DNA of 64,000 nucleotides from Chloroflexota bacterium (GCA_024277175.1 JAJRVT010000224.1:1-64000), one strand, 5' to 3'; counted from the first letter of the stretch, positions 43,171 to 52,107 are shown. Notes: generated by a model from the letters alone, not told the origin. Program-made: numbers and translations.

Positions 43171-43656
43171 ATCCAGTTGACCTGTGCATTGTTTCAATGG
43201 TAGGATGGCCGCGGTGCAGGCTCTTCTTACGTTTTTTAGCGATTCCCATGGAATGGCATGGTTCGGCTGGAGTACGCCGAGAATTCAGGCGCTTTCCTGA
43301 GTCTGGGCGCAGGCCTGTCAGAGGCGGCGCGCGGGTGGATCTTCATCGCCGGCATCGCGGCGGTCCTTGCAGGTCTCCTGCTCTTCTCCCTCATAAAAGT
43401 TCAGAAATTCCATATCGTGACCCTGGCCGCGCTGGGCTTGGTGCTTGGCGCAGGCATTGGCAATCTGATCGACCGTCTGCTCAACCAGGGGCGGGTGGTG
43501 GCCTTCCTGAATGTGGGGATCGGCGGCCTCCGCACCGGAATCTTCAACGTGGCTGACATAGCGCTGATGGCGGGCATTCTGCTCATTGCGGTTTTCGGCT
43601 ATCGTCAGGAGGGTGGGGATACTGCCGGCGAAACGGAGAGTCTTGTCGATAGTTGA
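43171..43656 (+). pseudogene. lspA: lspA (signal peptidase II), N-terminal end decayed
   Basis: From the ATG at 43258 the frame gives MVRLEYAENSGAFLSLGAGL and three helices, GNLIDRLL and GIFNVADIALM; both catalytic Asp are retained, and LspA would cleave prolipoproteins. But the first helix (DQLTK region) is missing from this start. In the same frame upstream, 43171 onward reads IQLTCALFQW, TAG, DGRGAGSSYVF, TAG, RFPWNG, weakly like the absent part. Two TAG codons and lost residues suggest decay; the remaining 132 aa against the usual 155-165. It could still be a shortened protein, but without helix 1 function is doubtful. Confidence 0.6.
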
Positions 43657-43867
43657 TTTTGTTCATGATAGATGCGTCTCCCGGTTTGAAAAAATCCTCG
43701 TCAAGCATGAAAAATGTTGGCCTGTTCAGCCCATGTAACAGAGAGATGATTTCATCGTCCGTCATTCCTTCCCGCCCGATTTCAAACGCGATTTGCCTGA
43801 ACGAAACACGCCAACCCCTTAAGAGTTGGCGTTGGCTATCGGGGAAATTTTCATCGAGGATAATCAT
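43583..43867 (-). pseudogene. PIN-like (DUF5615-type) toxin, 3'-truncated
   Basis: The first 62 residues, MIILDENFPDSQRQLLRGWR, GREGMTDDEIISLLHGLNRP and TFFMLDEDFF, match the N terminus of small PIN-like toxins (DUF5615 group), with the first acidic residues of the nuclease site (D5, E6) and a second (DEDF). The remaining frame (KPGDASIMNKINYRQ...) has no similarity and runs into the lspA remnant on the other strand, so about half of the domain is gone. The start overlaps the DUF433 gene by 4 nt, as in intact pairs. Confidence 0.6.
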
Positions 43868-44106
43868 ACCGCTTCCAGGGTAAAAGCGTACTCATCAGCA
43901 TGTTCGACAAAAGCTTGGCTGGCTAAACGCACAGCTTCAGCAATGGCATCCTTCGTTATTTTCCCGCCCCATTCCTCTTCGATGGTTTCCCATGCCATGC
44001 CGTTGGTGACCTGTTCTAAGACTTGCCAGACCATAATCCGCGTATCGCGGAATGTGGGTTTTCCGTGGCAAATCTCCGGATCGGTTACGATGTAGCGACC
44101 AATCAT
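43864..44106 (-). CDS. DUF433 antitoxin-like protein
   Basis: An 80-aa protein starting MIGRYIVTDPEICHGKPTFR. The pattern 'P.IChGKPtFrgTRimV..vLe.l..G...eeI..ey....' is DUF433, small winged-helix proteins usually encoded upstream of PIN-like toxins as antitoxin and regulator. It is followed by the broken PIN-like gene with ATGA overlap. An ATG at 44118 (MRQKMIGRY) is an alternative start; neither has a strong ribosome site. It is complete although its toxin is truncated. Confidence 0.7.
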   Translation of the reverse strand: MIGRYIVTDPEICHGKPTFRDTRIMVWQVLEQVTNGMAWETIEEEWGGKITKDAIAEAVRLASQAFVEHADEYAFTLEAV

Positions 44107-44292
44107 TTTTTGTCTCATCGTATACCCTTCACCCCTGCACTATACCTATGTTCGTTGCTTGTGATCGACAACATCATCGTATCATAAGGCGCACGATCCC
44201 GCAATGCGTTTGCGAAACAAAAGATGACTGAAGGCGCTGACGATAGTCGCAAGATTAGTTGCCCAACGACCGGGTGGGTGAAGAATTTGTAT

Positions 44293-44937
44293 TCACCGCT
44301 GACAACACCCAAATCTGTCACTATGCTGCTCGCAAATAGGCGCCAGCGGGCGGCCGATCTCCACCCCAAACGCCGCCAGCAGATCGCGCAGATCGCCCAG
44401 GGGCAGGCCCATGACTCCGGACAGGCAGCCCTCCAGCCGGGCCACGGGCGCGAAGGCCGGGTGCTGGATGGCGTAGGCGCCGGCCTTGTCCAGGGGATCG
44501 CCGCTGGCCACGTAGGCCGCGATCTCGGCGTCGGTGTAGGCGCGCATGGTGACCCAGGTGCTGTTGACGCGCGTGGACTGGCGGCCGTCTCCGGTGGAGA
44601 GGACGCTTACGCCGCTGTGGACGCTGTGCTGCGCGCCCCGCAGGCGGGCGAGCATGGCCGCGGCCTCGTCCGCGCTGGCCGGCTTGCCCAGCAGGCGGTC
44701 GCCCAGGGCCACCACCGTGTCCGCGGCGATGATGAGTGCAGGAGGGCCGTCCGCGGGCAGGGTCCCGGCCACGGCGCGGGCCTTTTCCTCGGCCAGGCGG
44801 CGGGCCAGGATCACGGGCGTCTCCCCGGCCCGGGGCGTCTCGTCGATGTCCGCGGCCATGATGACGAAGGTCAGGTCCAGGTCGCGCAGGAACTGTTGGC
44901 GGCGCGGGCTTTGAGAGGCGAGGATCAGTTGAGACAT
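44293..44937 (-). CDS. maf: Maf-like nucleoside-triphosphate pyrophosphatase
   Basis: A 214-aa protein of the Maf/HAM1 fold. Motifs SQSPRRQQFLRD, AADIDETP, EKARAV and IIAADTVVALGDRLLGKP are conserved, with the basic-acidic pocket for dTTP/UTP hydrolysis. Members prevent incorporation of modified pyrimidines and were linked to septum inhibition. The C-terminal 15 residues (ICEQHSDRFGCCQR) extend slightly past the family end. Immediately downstream of hemL (35-nt gap); a shared transcript is possible. Confidence 0.85.
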   Translation of the reverse strand: MSQLILASQSPRRQQFLRDLDLTFVIMAADIDETPRAGETPVILARRLAEEKARAVAGTLPADGPPALIIAADTVVALGDRLLGKPASADEAAAMLARLRGAQHSVHSGVSVLSTGDGRQSTRVNSTWVTMRAYTDAEIAAYVASGDPLDKAGAYAIQHPAFAPVARLEGCLSGVMGLPLGDLRDLLAAFGVEIGRPLAPICEQHSDRFGCCQR

Positions 44938-44972
44938 GGTTCTCCTTTAACTGTCGGTGGTGGGTGTACGCT

Positions 44973-46265
44973 TCAACGGTCTCCAATTTTTTCAAACACC
45001 TCTCCTGCCGCCGCGACTGTCGCTTCAATTTCCGCCTCACCGTGCGCCACGGAAAGGAAACCGACCTCAAATTGGGACGGGGCCAGGTAGACGCCTCGCT
45101 CCAGCATTCCTCGGAAGTAGACGGCAAAACGATCTGTGTCGGAACGAGCGGCCGTATCCCAATCAATCACCGGCTCATCGGCAAAGAACAAGCCGAACAT
45201 GGTCCCGACACGGCCGTGCTGCACACTCACCCCCGCAGCCGCCGCCGCTTCCGCCAGACCGGACATCAACTGCTCGCCCCGCACCTCCAGCGATTCCCAT
45301 ACGCCCGGTTCCTGAATCATTTTTAGCGTCTCAATCCCCGCCGTCATCGCCAGCGGATTGCCGGAAAGCGTCCCCGCCTGGTACATGGCCCCCACCGGAG
45401 CCACCATTTCCATAATCTCCCGGCGGCCGCCATACGCCCCCACCGGCAGCCCGCCGCCAATTACCTTGCCCAACGCCGTCAGGTCTGGCCGGATGTCATA
45501 CAACGTCTGCGCTCCGCCGGGATGCACGCGGAAGCCGGTCATCACCTCGTCAAAAATGAGTAATGCCCCGTCGTCAGCCGTTATTTCCCGCAATCCGGCC
45601 AAAAAACCGGGCAGTGGCGGCACAAGCCCCATATTGCCGCTCACCGGTTCCACAATCACGGCGGCAATCTCGCCGGGGAACTGCTCGAACAGCCGGGCCA
45701 CCGCCTCCGCGTCATTGTAAGGCGCAGTCAGCGTGTCCGCCACTGTAGCCGCCGGCACGCCGGGCGAGTTGGGCAGCCCCAGCGTGGCCACGCCCGACCC
45801 CGCCTGCACCAGCAGCATATCCGCGTGGCCGTGATAGTTGCCTTGAAACTTGACGATCTTCGTCCGCCCCGTGTAGGCGCGGGCCAGACGCAGGGCGCTC
45901 ATCGTCGCCTCCGTGCCGGAGTTGACAAAGCGCATCATCTCAATGTTGGGCATCAGCCGCATCACCTGCTGCGCCAGTTCATTTTCCAGCGGGCTGGGCG
46001 CGCCATAGCTGGTTCCTCTGGCCGCCGCCTCTTGCAGCGCTTCCACCACCCGCGGATGGGCGTGCCCGGCAATCAACGGCCCCCAGGAGAGGACGTAATC
46101 AATGTATCGGTTACCGTCCACGTCATACAGATGCGGCCCCGCGCCACGCTCGATAAAAAGCGGCTGCCCGCCCACCGCGTTAAACGCCCGCACCGGCGAA
46201 TCCACGCCGCCGGGCAGCAGTTGTTTGGCTTCTTCAAATAGGTCGATTGATTTTTGGATGTTCAT
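44973..46265 (-). CDS. hemL: Glutamate-1-semialdehyde 2,1-aminomutase
   Basis: A 430-aa class III aminotransferase making 5-aminolevulinate. Motifs: [67 protein letters not shown] and the PLP Lys in [20 protein letters not shown]. It is the last hem gene of the cluster in transcription order. Start at 46265 ([14 protein letters not shown]). Together with HemA it supplies ALA by the C5 pathway. It shares the ACGGCCGT octamer bias of the cluster. Confidence 0.92.
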   Translation of the reverse strand: MNIQKSIDLFEEAKQLLPGGVDSPVRAFNAVGGQPLFIERGAGPHLYDVDGNRYIDYVLSWGPLIAGHAHPRVVEALQEAAARGTSYGAPSPLENELAQQVMRLMPNIEMMRFVNSGTEATMSALRLARAYTGRTKIVKFQGNYHGHADMLLVQAGSGVATLGLPNSPGVPAATVADTLTAPYNDAEAVARLFEQFPGEIAAVIVEPVSGNMGLVPPLPGFLAGLREITADDGALLIFDEVMTGFRVHPGGAQTLYDIRPDLTALGKVIGGGLPVGAYGGRREIMEMVAPVGAMYQAGTLSGNPLAMTAGIETLKMIQEPGVWESLEVRGEQLMSGLAEAAAAAGVSVQHGRVGTMFGLFFADEPVIDWDTAARSDTDRFAVYFRGMLERGVYLAPSQFEVGFLSVAHGEAEIEATVAAAGEVFEKIGDR

Positions 46266-46319
46266 GGTCGTTTCCTTACGTATCGTGTATTTCGTATTGC
46301 GCATCGTGGTAAAAAATTT

Positions 46320-46371
46320 GGACGCTGATTAACGCAGATGACGCTGATTTTATCTGCGTTCATCAGCGTCC
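46320..46371. repeat. GGACGCTGAT palindrome between hemE and hemL
   Basis: GGACGCTGATTAACGCAGAT at 46320-46339 and ATCTGCGTTCATCAGCGTCC at 46352-46371 pair over 20 bp with one mismatch. Its monomer (GACGCTGATT, AACGCAGATG) is again about 9-10 bases. It could attenuate or stabilise the transcript between the two hem genes. Confidence 0.7.
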
Positions 46372-46375
46372 CAGA

Positions 46376-47440
46376 TCAGCCCGTCGCCTCATGTACGTAA
46401 TCCACCAGACGACGCACGTTGTCCACGGGGACGTTGGGGAAGATACCGTGCCCCAGGTTGAAGATGTGCCCGGCACGGCCGTTTGCCCGCGCCAACACAT
46501 CATCCACCTTTTCCTTCAACACCGGCCACGGCGTCAACAGCGCCACCGGGTCCAGATTGCCCTGAATGGCCCGATCATAGCCGATTTTGGCCCAGGCCAC
46601 GTCCAGAGGCAGCCGCCAATCCACGCCAATCACATCTCCGCCGCAAGCCGCCACCTCGCCCAGGTAGGCGGCCGTACCCGTGCTAAAATTAATCGTCGGT
46701 GCGCCCGCCTGCGCCGCCTTTTCAAACAGCAGCTTATTATACGGTTGAATATATTTGACATAATCCTTCACCCCTAACGCCAGCCCCGCCCAGGAATCAA
46801 ACGCCTGCAAGGCCGACGCCCCCGCTTCCACCTGCGCCAGCAAGTAATCCGCCTGCACCGTCGCCAGCTTACGCATCAGTTGATCCCAGGCCGCCGGTTC
46901 CGTGTACATCAACGCCTTTGTTTTGGCGTAATTTTTAGAGCCGCCCCCCTCGATGGCGTAGCTGGCCAGGGTAAACGGCGCACCGCAAAAACCAATCAAG
47001 GGAATACCGCGCGGGGTCAATTCGGCCGCTGCCAGGCGGATGGCGTCCAGCGTGGGCTGCATATGTTCCGCCGCCGACGGGGTGCGCAGCCGCTCAATAT
47101 CCGCCGTCGAAGTGACGGGGTTGTGGATCAGCGGCCCTTCCCCCTTCACAAATTCCAAATCCAGCCCCATACCGATCAGCGGCGGCAAAATGTCGGAAAA
47201 AATGATAGCCGCATCCAAACCAAAGGCGTTGATCGGCTGCAACGTCACTTCCGCCGCCAGTTCCGGCGTCTGCATTACCTCCAACATGCCATACTGAGCG
47301 CGAATTGCCTGGTACTCTGGCATATACCGCCCCGCCTGCCGCATGAGCCAGATGGGCGTATAAGCCGTCTCCTCTCTCCGACACGCTTGTAAAAATACGG
47401 CCGTTTTCACCAAAGTTCTTTTTTCAATTACAGGAATCAT
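46376..47440 (-). CDS. hemE: Uroporphyrinogen decarboxylase
   Basis: A 354-aa enzyme converting uroporphyrinogen III to coproporphyrinogen III. N-terminal signature PIWLMRQAGRYMPEYQAIR and the second signature GFCGAPFTLASYAIEGGGSK are intact, with the catalytic Asp in AIIFSDILPPL and a DSWAG motif (AFDSWAGLALG). Start MIPVIEKRTLV at 47440. It follows hemB by 84 nt that hold P3-type octamers. Confidence 0.93.
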   Translation of the reverse strand: MIPVIEKRTLVKTAVFLQACRREETAYTPIWLMRQAGRYMPEYQAIRAQYGMLEVMQTPELAAEVTLQPINAFGLDAAIIFSDILPPLIGMGLDLEFVKGEGPLIHNPVTSTADIERLRTPSAAEHMQPTLDAIRLAAAELTPRGIPLIGFCGAPFTLASYAIEGGGSKNYAKTKALMYTEPAAWDQLMRKLATVQADYLLAQVEAGASALQAFDSWAGLALGVKDYVKYIQPYNKLLFEKAAQAGAPTINFSTGTAAYLGEVAACGGDVIGVDWRLPLDVAWAKIGYDRAIQGNLDPVALLTPWPVLKEKVDDVLARANGRAGHIFNLGHGIFPNVPVDNVRRLVDYVHEATG

Positions 47441-47488
47441 GTTTTTACCTCTAACTTGATGCGTGAAAATGTGATGCGTAACAAAGCG

Positions 47489-47531
47489 TCCCTCACCTTG
47501 TCACCCCTTCACCTTGTCACCTTGTCACCCC
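47489..47531. repeat. P3 half array at the end of hemB
   Basis: CTCACCTTGTCACCCCTTCA and CCTTGTCACCTTGTCACCCC are octamers of the P3 family. On the minus strand the hemB stop TGA is part of GTGACAAG here. Only one arm is clear; weak GATGCGT repeats lie at 47458-47478. Confidence 0.6.
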
Positions 47532-48541
47532 ACCCATCGCGCCGCGTCCAGCGCGTGATATGTAACAATCAAATCCGCCCCGGCGCGTTTGATGCCAGTC
47601 AGGGTTTCCAGAACGACGCGCTCTTCATCCAGCCAGCCGTTGGCCGCCGCCGCCTTGATCATGGCGTACTCGCCACTGACGTTGTACGCCGCCAGAGGCA
47701 GTTCAGGGAAACGATCCCGAATCTGGCGGATGATATCCAGGTACGGCAAGGCTGGTTTGACCATGAGGAAGTCTGCGCCTTCGTCCACGTCCAGCGCCGC
47801 TTCACGCAGCGCTTCACGGCCGTTTCCCGGATCCATCTGGTGCGTTTTGCGGTCGCCAAACTTGGGCGCGCCGTCCGCCGCATCCCGGAACGGGCCGTAG
47901 AAAGCGGAGGCGTATTTGACGGCGTAAGACATGATGGGAATATGGCTGAAATCCGCCCCATCCAGCCCGGCGCGGATGGCCGCCACCATACCGTCCATCA
48001 TGCCGCTGGGAGCCACAATGTCCGCCCCGGCTTCCACGTGGGAGATGGCGACTTTCGCCAAAATTTCCAGCGTAGGGTCATTGAGGATGGTTCCGTCCGG
48101 TAAACGGCCGTCTCCCTGATGCACCAACCCACAATGCCCATGATCTGTATACTCGCACAGGCAAACGTCTGTGATGACAACGAGATCGGGAACAGCCGTT
48201 TTAATCGCCTGAATCGCCTGCTGCACAATGCCGTCCGAGGCGAAATTTTCCAGGCCGATGGGATCTTTCGCCGCCGGAATGCCAAACAGAATCACCGCCG
48301 GAACGCCCAGACTGACGGCCGTCTCCGCCTCCCGCGCCGCCTCATCCACCGACAACTGGTGAATGCCGGGCATGGAGGGAATGGGATGGCGCACCGCTTC
48401 CCCGTGGGTGACAAACAGGGGATAGATAAAATCAGCCGGGGTCAAACGGGTCTCCCGCACCATTGCCCGCAGCCCCGCCGACGCTCGCAGCCGGCGCGGC
48501 CGCGCGGTGGGTGTGGGAATGGAAATCGCTGTGTCAATCAT
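47525..48541 (-). CDS. hemB: Porphobilinogen synthase
   Basis: A 338-aa enzyme condensing two ALA. The zinc-type Cys cluster is seen in [14 protein letters not shown], the Schiff-base Lys are in [16 protein letters not shown] and [13 protein letters not shown], and [17 protein letters not shown] is the family signature. Start at 48541 ([17 protein letters not shown]). The last residue, Gly, and the TGA lie within a P3 octamer. Zinc rather than magnesium dependence is inferred from the three Cys. Confidence 0.92.
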   Translation of the reverse strand: MIDTAISIPTPTARPRRLRASAGLRAMVRETRLTPADFIYPLFVTHGEAVRHPIPSMPGIHQLSVDEAAREAETAVSLGVPAVILFGIPAAKDPIGLENFASDGIVQQAIQAIKTAVPDLVVITDVCLCEYTDHGHCGLVHQGDGRLPDGTILNDPTLEILAKVAISHVEAGADIVAPSGMMDGMVAAIRAGLDGADFSHIPIMSYAVKYASAFYGPFRDAADGAPKFGDRKTHQMDPGNGREALREAALDVDEGADFLMVKPALPYLDIIRQIRDRFPELPLAAYNVSGEYAMIKAAAANGWLDEERVVLETLTGIKRAGADLIVTYHALDAARWVG

Positions 48542-48580
48542 AATTTCTCCATGATTTGTTGCAGGGTGGCAAAGTCCCTC

Positions 48581-48606
48581 CATCTTGTCATCTTGTCATC
48601 TTGTCA
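48581..48606. repeat. P3 half array providing the end of hemD
   Basis: CATCTTGTCATCTTGTCATC and TTGTCAG: on the minus strand CTGACAAGATGACAAGATGA. The hemD frame ends ...CAC CTG ACA AGA TGA inside it, so LTR and the stop codon are repeat-derived, as for the AI-2E gene. Confidence 0.65.
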
Positions 48607-49327
48607 GGTGCGCTGCTACACTCTCCACCAGTCCATCCAGCGTATACTCATCCGGCACAATCGTCACCGGCAGGCCGGCGGCTCTGGCGGCCTGGGCAGT
48701 GGAGGGGCCGATGCAGGCTACGATTGCCGCGCCGTCGGGCCGCCCCGCCAGCTTGACAAAGCCGCGCACGGCCGTGGGGCTGGTATAGGCGATGGCCTCA
48801 TATCCCTTTTGCAATTCCGCCAACGCCGCCGGATCGGGTGTGGCCGTAACCGTGTCATACAACGGCGCATCAAACACCTCCGCCCCTTGTTGACGCAGAC
48901 GGCGCACGATCTCCAGGCCGCCCAGTTTGGCGCGGGGCAGCAAAATGTGCTGGCCGGTCAGATCGCCCAAACCGGCGGCCAGGGCTGCGCCGGTATACTC
49001 CGCCGGCATAAAATCCGGCGCTGGGCCATACGCCGCCAGACGGCGGGCAGTAGATGGGCCAACGACGGCTGTGCACGGCAATTGCGGCCTCAGTTCCAGT
49101 TCTTCCACCCGGCGAAAGAAAAAATCAACCCCGTTGCCGCTGGTGAAAATAAGCCAGTCAAACATCTCCAGGTTTTTCAGGGCGTCATCCAGCGCATGGC
49201 TGGGCAACGGCCGTAACTGCACCGTGGGAAACAAAACCGGCTCCAACCCGGCGGTGCGCAGTTTGTCCGCCAATGCGCCCGCCTGTTCCGCCCGGCGGGT
49301 GACAACCACGCGGGGACGATCAGACAT
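48596..49327 (-). CDS. hemD: Uroporphyrinogen-III synthase
   Basis: A 243-aa two-lobed protein with low family conservation. Typical features are VVVTRRAEQAGALADKLR at the N terminus, WLIFTSGNGVDFFFRRV, and AIAYTSPTAVRGFVKLAG with ACIGPSTAQAARAAGLPV in the second lobe. It closes the tetrapyrrole ring with inversion of ring D. Overlaps hemC by 8 nt. Its final AHLTR comes from the P3 repeat. The cluster position secures the call. Confidence 0.88.
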   Translation of the reverse strand: MSDRPRVVVTRRAEQAGALADKLRTAGLEPVLFPTVQLRPLPSHALDDALKNLEMFDWLIFTSGNGVDFFFRRVEELELRPQLPCTAVVGPSTARRLAAYGPAPDFMPAEYTGAALAAGLGDLTGQHILLPRAKLGGLEIVRRLRQQGAEVFDAPLYDTVTATPDPAALAELQKGYEAIAYTSPTAVRGFVKLAGRPDGAAIVACIGPSTAQAARAAGLPVTIVPDEYTLDGLVESVAAHLTR

Positions 49328-50219
49328 GGCCCAAAATCTCCCGCGCTCCTTGCGTCAACGCCTCCTCCGCCAATTTTTGCCCCAAAGCACGGCCGTCCGT
49401 CCCCGCACCGCTCACCCGAATCTGCCGCTTCCCATCCAGCGCGGATACCAACCCTACCAGACGCAGTTCGCCATTCGTCAATTCAGCGTAAGCGGCCACC
49501 GGCGTGGCGCAACCGCCGCCCAGCCCGTTGAGGAAAGCGCGCTCGGCGGTTACGGCCGCAGCCACATTCAGGTTGTGGATGGCCGCCAGCAGTTCCAGCG
49601 TCTGCGCGTCGTCTGCGCGGCACTGGATGGCCAATGCGCCCTGCCCCGGCGCGGGCAGCATGGCGTCTAGCGGCAGGTATTGGCCGATATGTCGCTCCAG
49701 GTTCAGGCGGGTCACGCCGGCGGCGGCCAAAATCGCGGCGTCGTACTGCCCTTCCGTCACTTTGCGGATGCGGGTCTCCACGTTGCCGCGAATGGAGCGA
49801 ACCTCCACGTCCGGGCGCAGGCGGCGTAATTGGGCCTGCCGGCGCAAACTGCTGGTTCCCACCACCGCATTCAGCGGTAAATCGTCCAGCGTCCGGCCAA
49901 TCAACGCGTCGCGAACATCCGCCCGGCCCACAATGGCGCCCAAAGTCAGACCGGGCGCATTCTCCACGGGCAAATCTTTGAGAGAATGGACGGCCAGATG
50001 GATACGGCCATCGCGCAGCGCGCTTTCCAGTTCCCAGGTAAACAATCCCTTGCCGCCAATCTGGGGCAAGGGCTGATCCAGCGTCTTGTCCCCTTTGGTG
50101 ACAAACGGCTCAATGCGGCATTCTAAACCGGGCCAGGCCGCCTGCAACAAAGAGATGATATGTTCCGTCTGCCACATGGCCAGGCGGGAGGTGCGGGTTC
50201 CGATGGTGAGATGGTTCAT
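49320..50219 (-). CDS. hemC: Hydroxymethylbilane synthase
   Basis: A 299-aa porphobilinogen deaminase. N-terminal IGTRTSRLAMWQTEHII, VHSLKDLPV with substrate-binding basic residues, GTSSLRRQAQL, RGNVETRIRKV, and the dipyrromethane-cofactor Cys in LGGGCATPVAAYAE. Catalytic Asp in the SLKDLP region. Start at 50219 (MNHLTIGTRTSR); the longer frame adds an MPQHPNT stretch without support. It follows hemA by 32 nt and overlaps hemD. Confidence 0.93.
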   Translation of the reverse strand: MNHLTIGTRTSRLAMWQTEHIISLLQAAWPGLECRIEPFVTKGDKTLDQPLPQIGGKGLFTWELESALRDGRIHLAVHSLKDLPVENAPGLTLGAIVGRADVRDALIGRTLDDLPLNAVVGTSSLRRQAQLRRLRPDVEVRSIRGNVETRIRKVTEGQYDAAILAAAGVTRLNLERHIGQYLPLDAMLPAPGQGALAIQCRADDAQTLELLAAIHNLNVAAAVTAERAFLNGLGGGCATPVAAYAELTNGELRLVGLVSALDGKRQIRVSGAGTDGRALGQKLAEEALTQGAREILGHV

Positions 50220-50251
50220 GGTGTTGGGATGTTGGGGCATACCCCAATATC

Positions 50252-51541
50252 CTAATTGCTAACTCCCTCCTCCAGGCCAAATAAGTCGCTAAGAACAGCC
50301 GTATACACTCCCGCCTCGTCTTGAGAGGCTTTGTCTTTCAGGCGAATGGTGGGTTCGTGCAGAAGCTTGTTGACCAGCGAGCGGGAGAAAAACTGTAGCT
50401 GCTGCCGGGTCTGTGGGTCTATATCTCCCAGGTGGTGCAGGATGCGCTCCATCTCTTGCTGCCGGATTTGTTCCGCTTTTTGGCGCATGTTGACGATGAC
50501 CGGTTTGACGGACAAAATGCGCCACTGCGCCGTTAATGCGGCCAGTTCTTCCTTTATAATACGTTCCACTTTGGGGATTTCCCGCCGCCGGGCGGCTAAC
50601 GCTTTGTCCAGATCGCCCTGCAGCTGGTCGGCGTCGGTCAGATGGACGCCGGGGATGCGGGCTGCGGCGGGGTCAATATCGCGAGGTACGGCAATGTCCA
50701 GGAGGATGAGGGGACGATCAGGGCGTTGGGCGACGGCCGTCGCCACCATATCGGCCGTGATGACAGCATGGGGCGCGCCGGTGGCGCTGATGACTACATC
50801 CGCTTCCGCCAGAGCCGCGGACAGTTCCTCCCAGGGGCGGGCGGTGAGGCCATGCTTTTGGGCCAAATCGGTGGCGCGGCGCGAGCTACGGTTGATGAGG
50901 GTGATATTTTGCACCTTCCGGGCGCGCAGCTGCTTGAGCGCCAACTGCCCCATTTCCCCCAAACCGACAATCAGGCAATGACGGGCGGACAGATCCCCCA
51001 GCGGTTTTTGCGCCTGGGCAATAGCTAAACTACTCACGCTCATGGAGTTGTGGCTGATGCCGGTTTCATTGCGGGCGCGTTTGCCGGCGCGGATGGCGCT
51101 GCGGAACAGTTCGGTCAGGAGGGGGCCGATGGTTTTGGCGGATACGGCCGTCATATAAGCGTCCGTCACCTGCCCCAAAATTTGCGATTCGCCCAGCGCC
51201 AGAGATTCCAGCCCGGCGGCGACGCGGAGCAGGTGGCTGGCGGCGGCCTGATCGGTAAGGCTGTAGGTGTAATCGGCAAATACAGCCGTCTCCACCCCGG
51301 TCAATTCGCTCAATAAATCCAGCCGCAGGGTAGGTGATACGGTCATGCCGTTGGCAAACGCAGCATACGCTTCCACCCGGTTGCAGGTGGAAAGAATAAC
51401 CAACTCACGCAAATCGGGGAAACGGCCGTCAGCCTGCCAGCGCGCGAAAGACAATCCGTTAACCGTGCAGCCCATCCGTTCCCGCACACCCAGCGGTGCG
51501 GTGCGATAGCTGAGACCGATGAGGGCGATTGTAGGTTTCAT
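50252..51541 (-). CDS. hemA: Glutamyl-tRNA reductase
   Basis: A 429-aa enzyme, first of the C5 pathway. Catalytic Cys in VILSTCNRVEAYAAF, the N-terminal GLSYRTAPLGVRERM, GESQILGQVTDAYM, NADPH-binding LIVGLGEMGQLALKQL and the dimerisation helix at the C terminus. It reduces Glu-tRNA to glutamate semialdehyde. AGGAG lies 10 nt before the ATG at 51541. It is the promoter-proximal gene of the hem operon and the likely control point. Confidence 0.93.
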   Translation of the reverse strand: MKPTIALIGLSYRTAPLGVRERMGCTVNGLSFARWQADGRFPDLRELVILSTCNRVEAYAAFANGMTVSPTLRLDLLSELTGVETAVFADYTYSLTDQAAASHLLRVAAGLESLALGESQILGQVTDAYMTAVSAKTIGPLLTELFRSAIRAGKRARNETGISHNSMSVSSLAIAQAQKPLGDLSARHCLIVGLGEMGQLALKQLRARKVQNITLINRSSRRATDLAQKHGLTARPWEELSAALAEADVVISATGAPHAVITADMVATAVAQRPDRPLILLDIAVPRDIDPAAARIPGVHLTDADQLQGDLDKALAARRREIPKVERIIKEELAALTAQWRILSVKPVIVNMRQKAEQIRQQEMERILHHLGDIDPQTRQQLQFFSRSLVNKLLHEPTIRLKDKASQDEAGVYTAVLSDLFGLEEGVSN

Positions 51542-52042
51542 GGGTGGGTTTCTCCTGGTTCATATTGCGTATGACTGTCTCTCTACCCTCGACGCCACGC
51601 GGCGGCTTTCCATCGTTACTGGGCCCATCACTGATCAATTTCGCCGCCCAACTGGGGGAAGCGTTCAATAACAATGATTTTAGACGCCCGTCTGGATCCC
51701 CGCGCCTTTTTCTCCAAAAAATAAGCGGCGGGCAATCCAGAGACGCCGCCGGCATTCATGACAATGATTATCTTGCTGTTTGAATGTGGATGCTCGTAAT
51801 ATCGTATTGCATATCATGGCAACGATAATATGGATACGGAATATTTTATGTGTAAATCTATGTAAATCTATGTATTGGTGAACAAGTATACAGATAGGCG
51901 CGAGGATAGTCAAGTGACATATGTCACTATCAGCGTTTATAGAAACCGGGCATCACCGCGTAGAGGCATGGCCTTGCACCTGTCCGCCGGAGTGACCGCA
52001 AGGGTGCGCCCCTAACATGACGGGTGTGTCCAAAATGGGTTA
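51542..52042. other. Divergent regulatory region upstream of hemA
   Basis: About 500 nt without a convincing gene; both strands hold short open frames lacking ribosome sites or similarity. A direct repeat TGTAAATCTA-TGTAAATCTATG lies at 51851-51872, a Crp/Fnr-like palindrome at 51914, and a GC-rich stretch at 51985-52013 (CACCTGTCCGCCGGAGTGAC, GGTGCGCCCC) that looks like a dispersed intergenic sequence. The last lies just before P6 copy C. Confidence 0.4.
51914..51927. promoter_or_regulatory. Crp/Fnr-type operator candidate
   Basis: GTGACATATGTCAC is a perfect 14-bp palindrome with GTGA-N6-TCAC spacing, the core of Crp-family sites. It lies 373 nt upstream of hemA and about 320 nt before the oxidoreductase gene. 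If functional it could link tetrapyrrole synthesis to oxygen or cyclic nucleotides; this is inference from the motif alone. Confidence 0.45.
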
Positions 52043-52107
52043 GCATTCCGGGATTCGTCCACAAGATGCGCCGTAACGGAAGCTGGCCTGGTCGAATCCC
52101 GGAATGC
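52043..52107. repeat. GCATTCCGGGA palindrome (P6), copy C
   Basis: GCATTCCGGGATTCG (52043-52057) and its exact complement (52093-52107) enclose a 35-nt core. The reverse complement of the core aligns closely with copy B at 6935 (CCAGGCCAGCTTCCGTTACG versus the B version). Both copies are preceded by AAAAYGGGTTA-like sequence, GGTTAGCATTCC. Confidence 0.75.

Noticed and set aside
21166-43656. Reassignment of TAG to an amino acid
   Set aside because: At least eight intact genes (kduD, subtilase, ABC ATPase, pgeF, HtrA-like, ilvC, leuA, oxidoreductase) end with TAG at the expected C terminus.
51542-51783. Short frames on both strands upstream of hemA
   Set aside because: No recognisable motif or ribosome site; they look like non-coding or remnant sequence.
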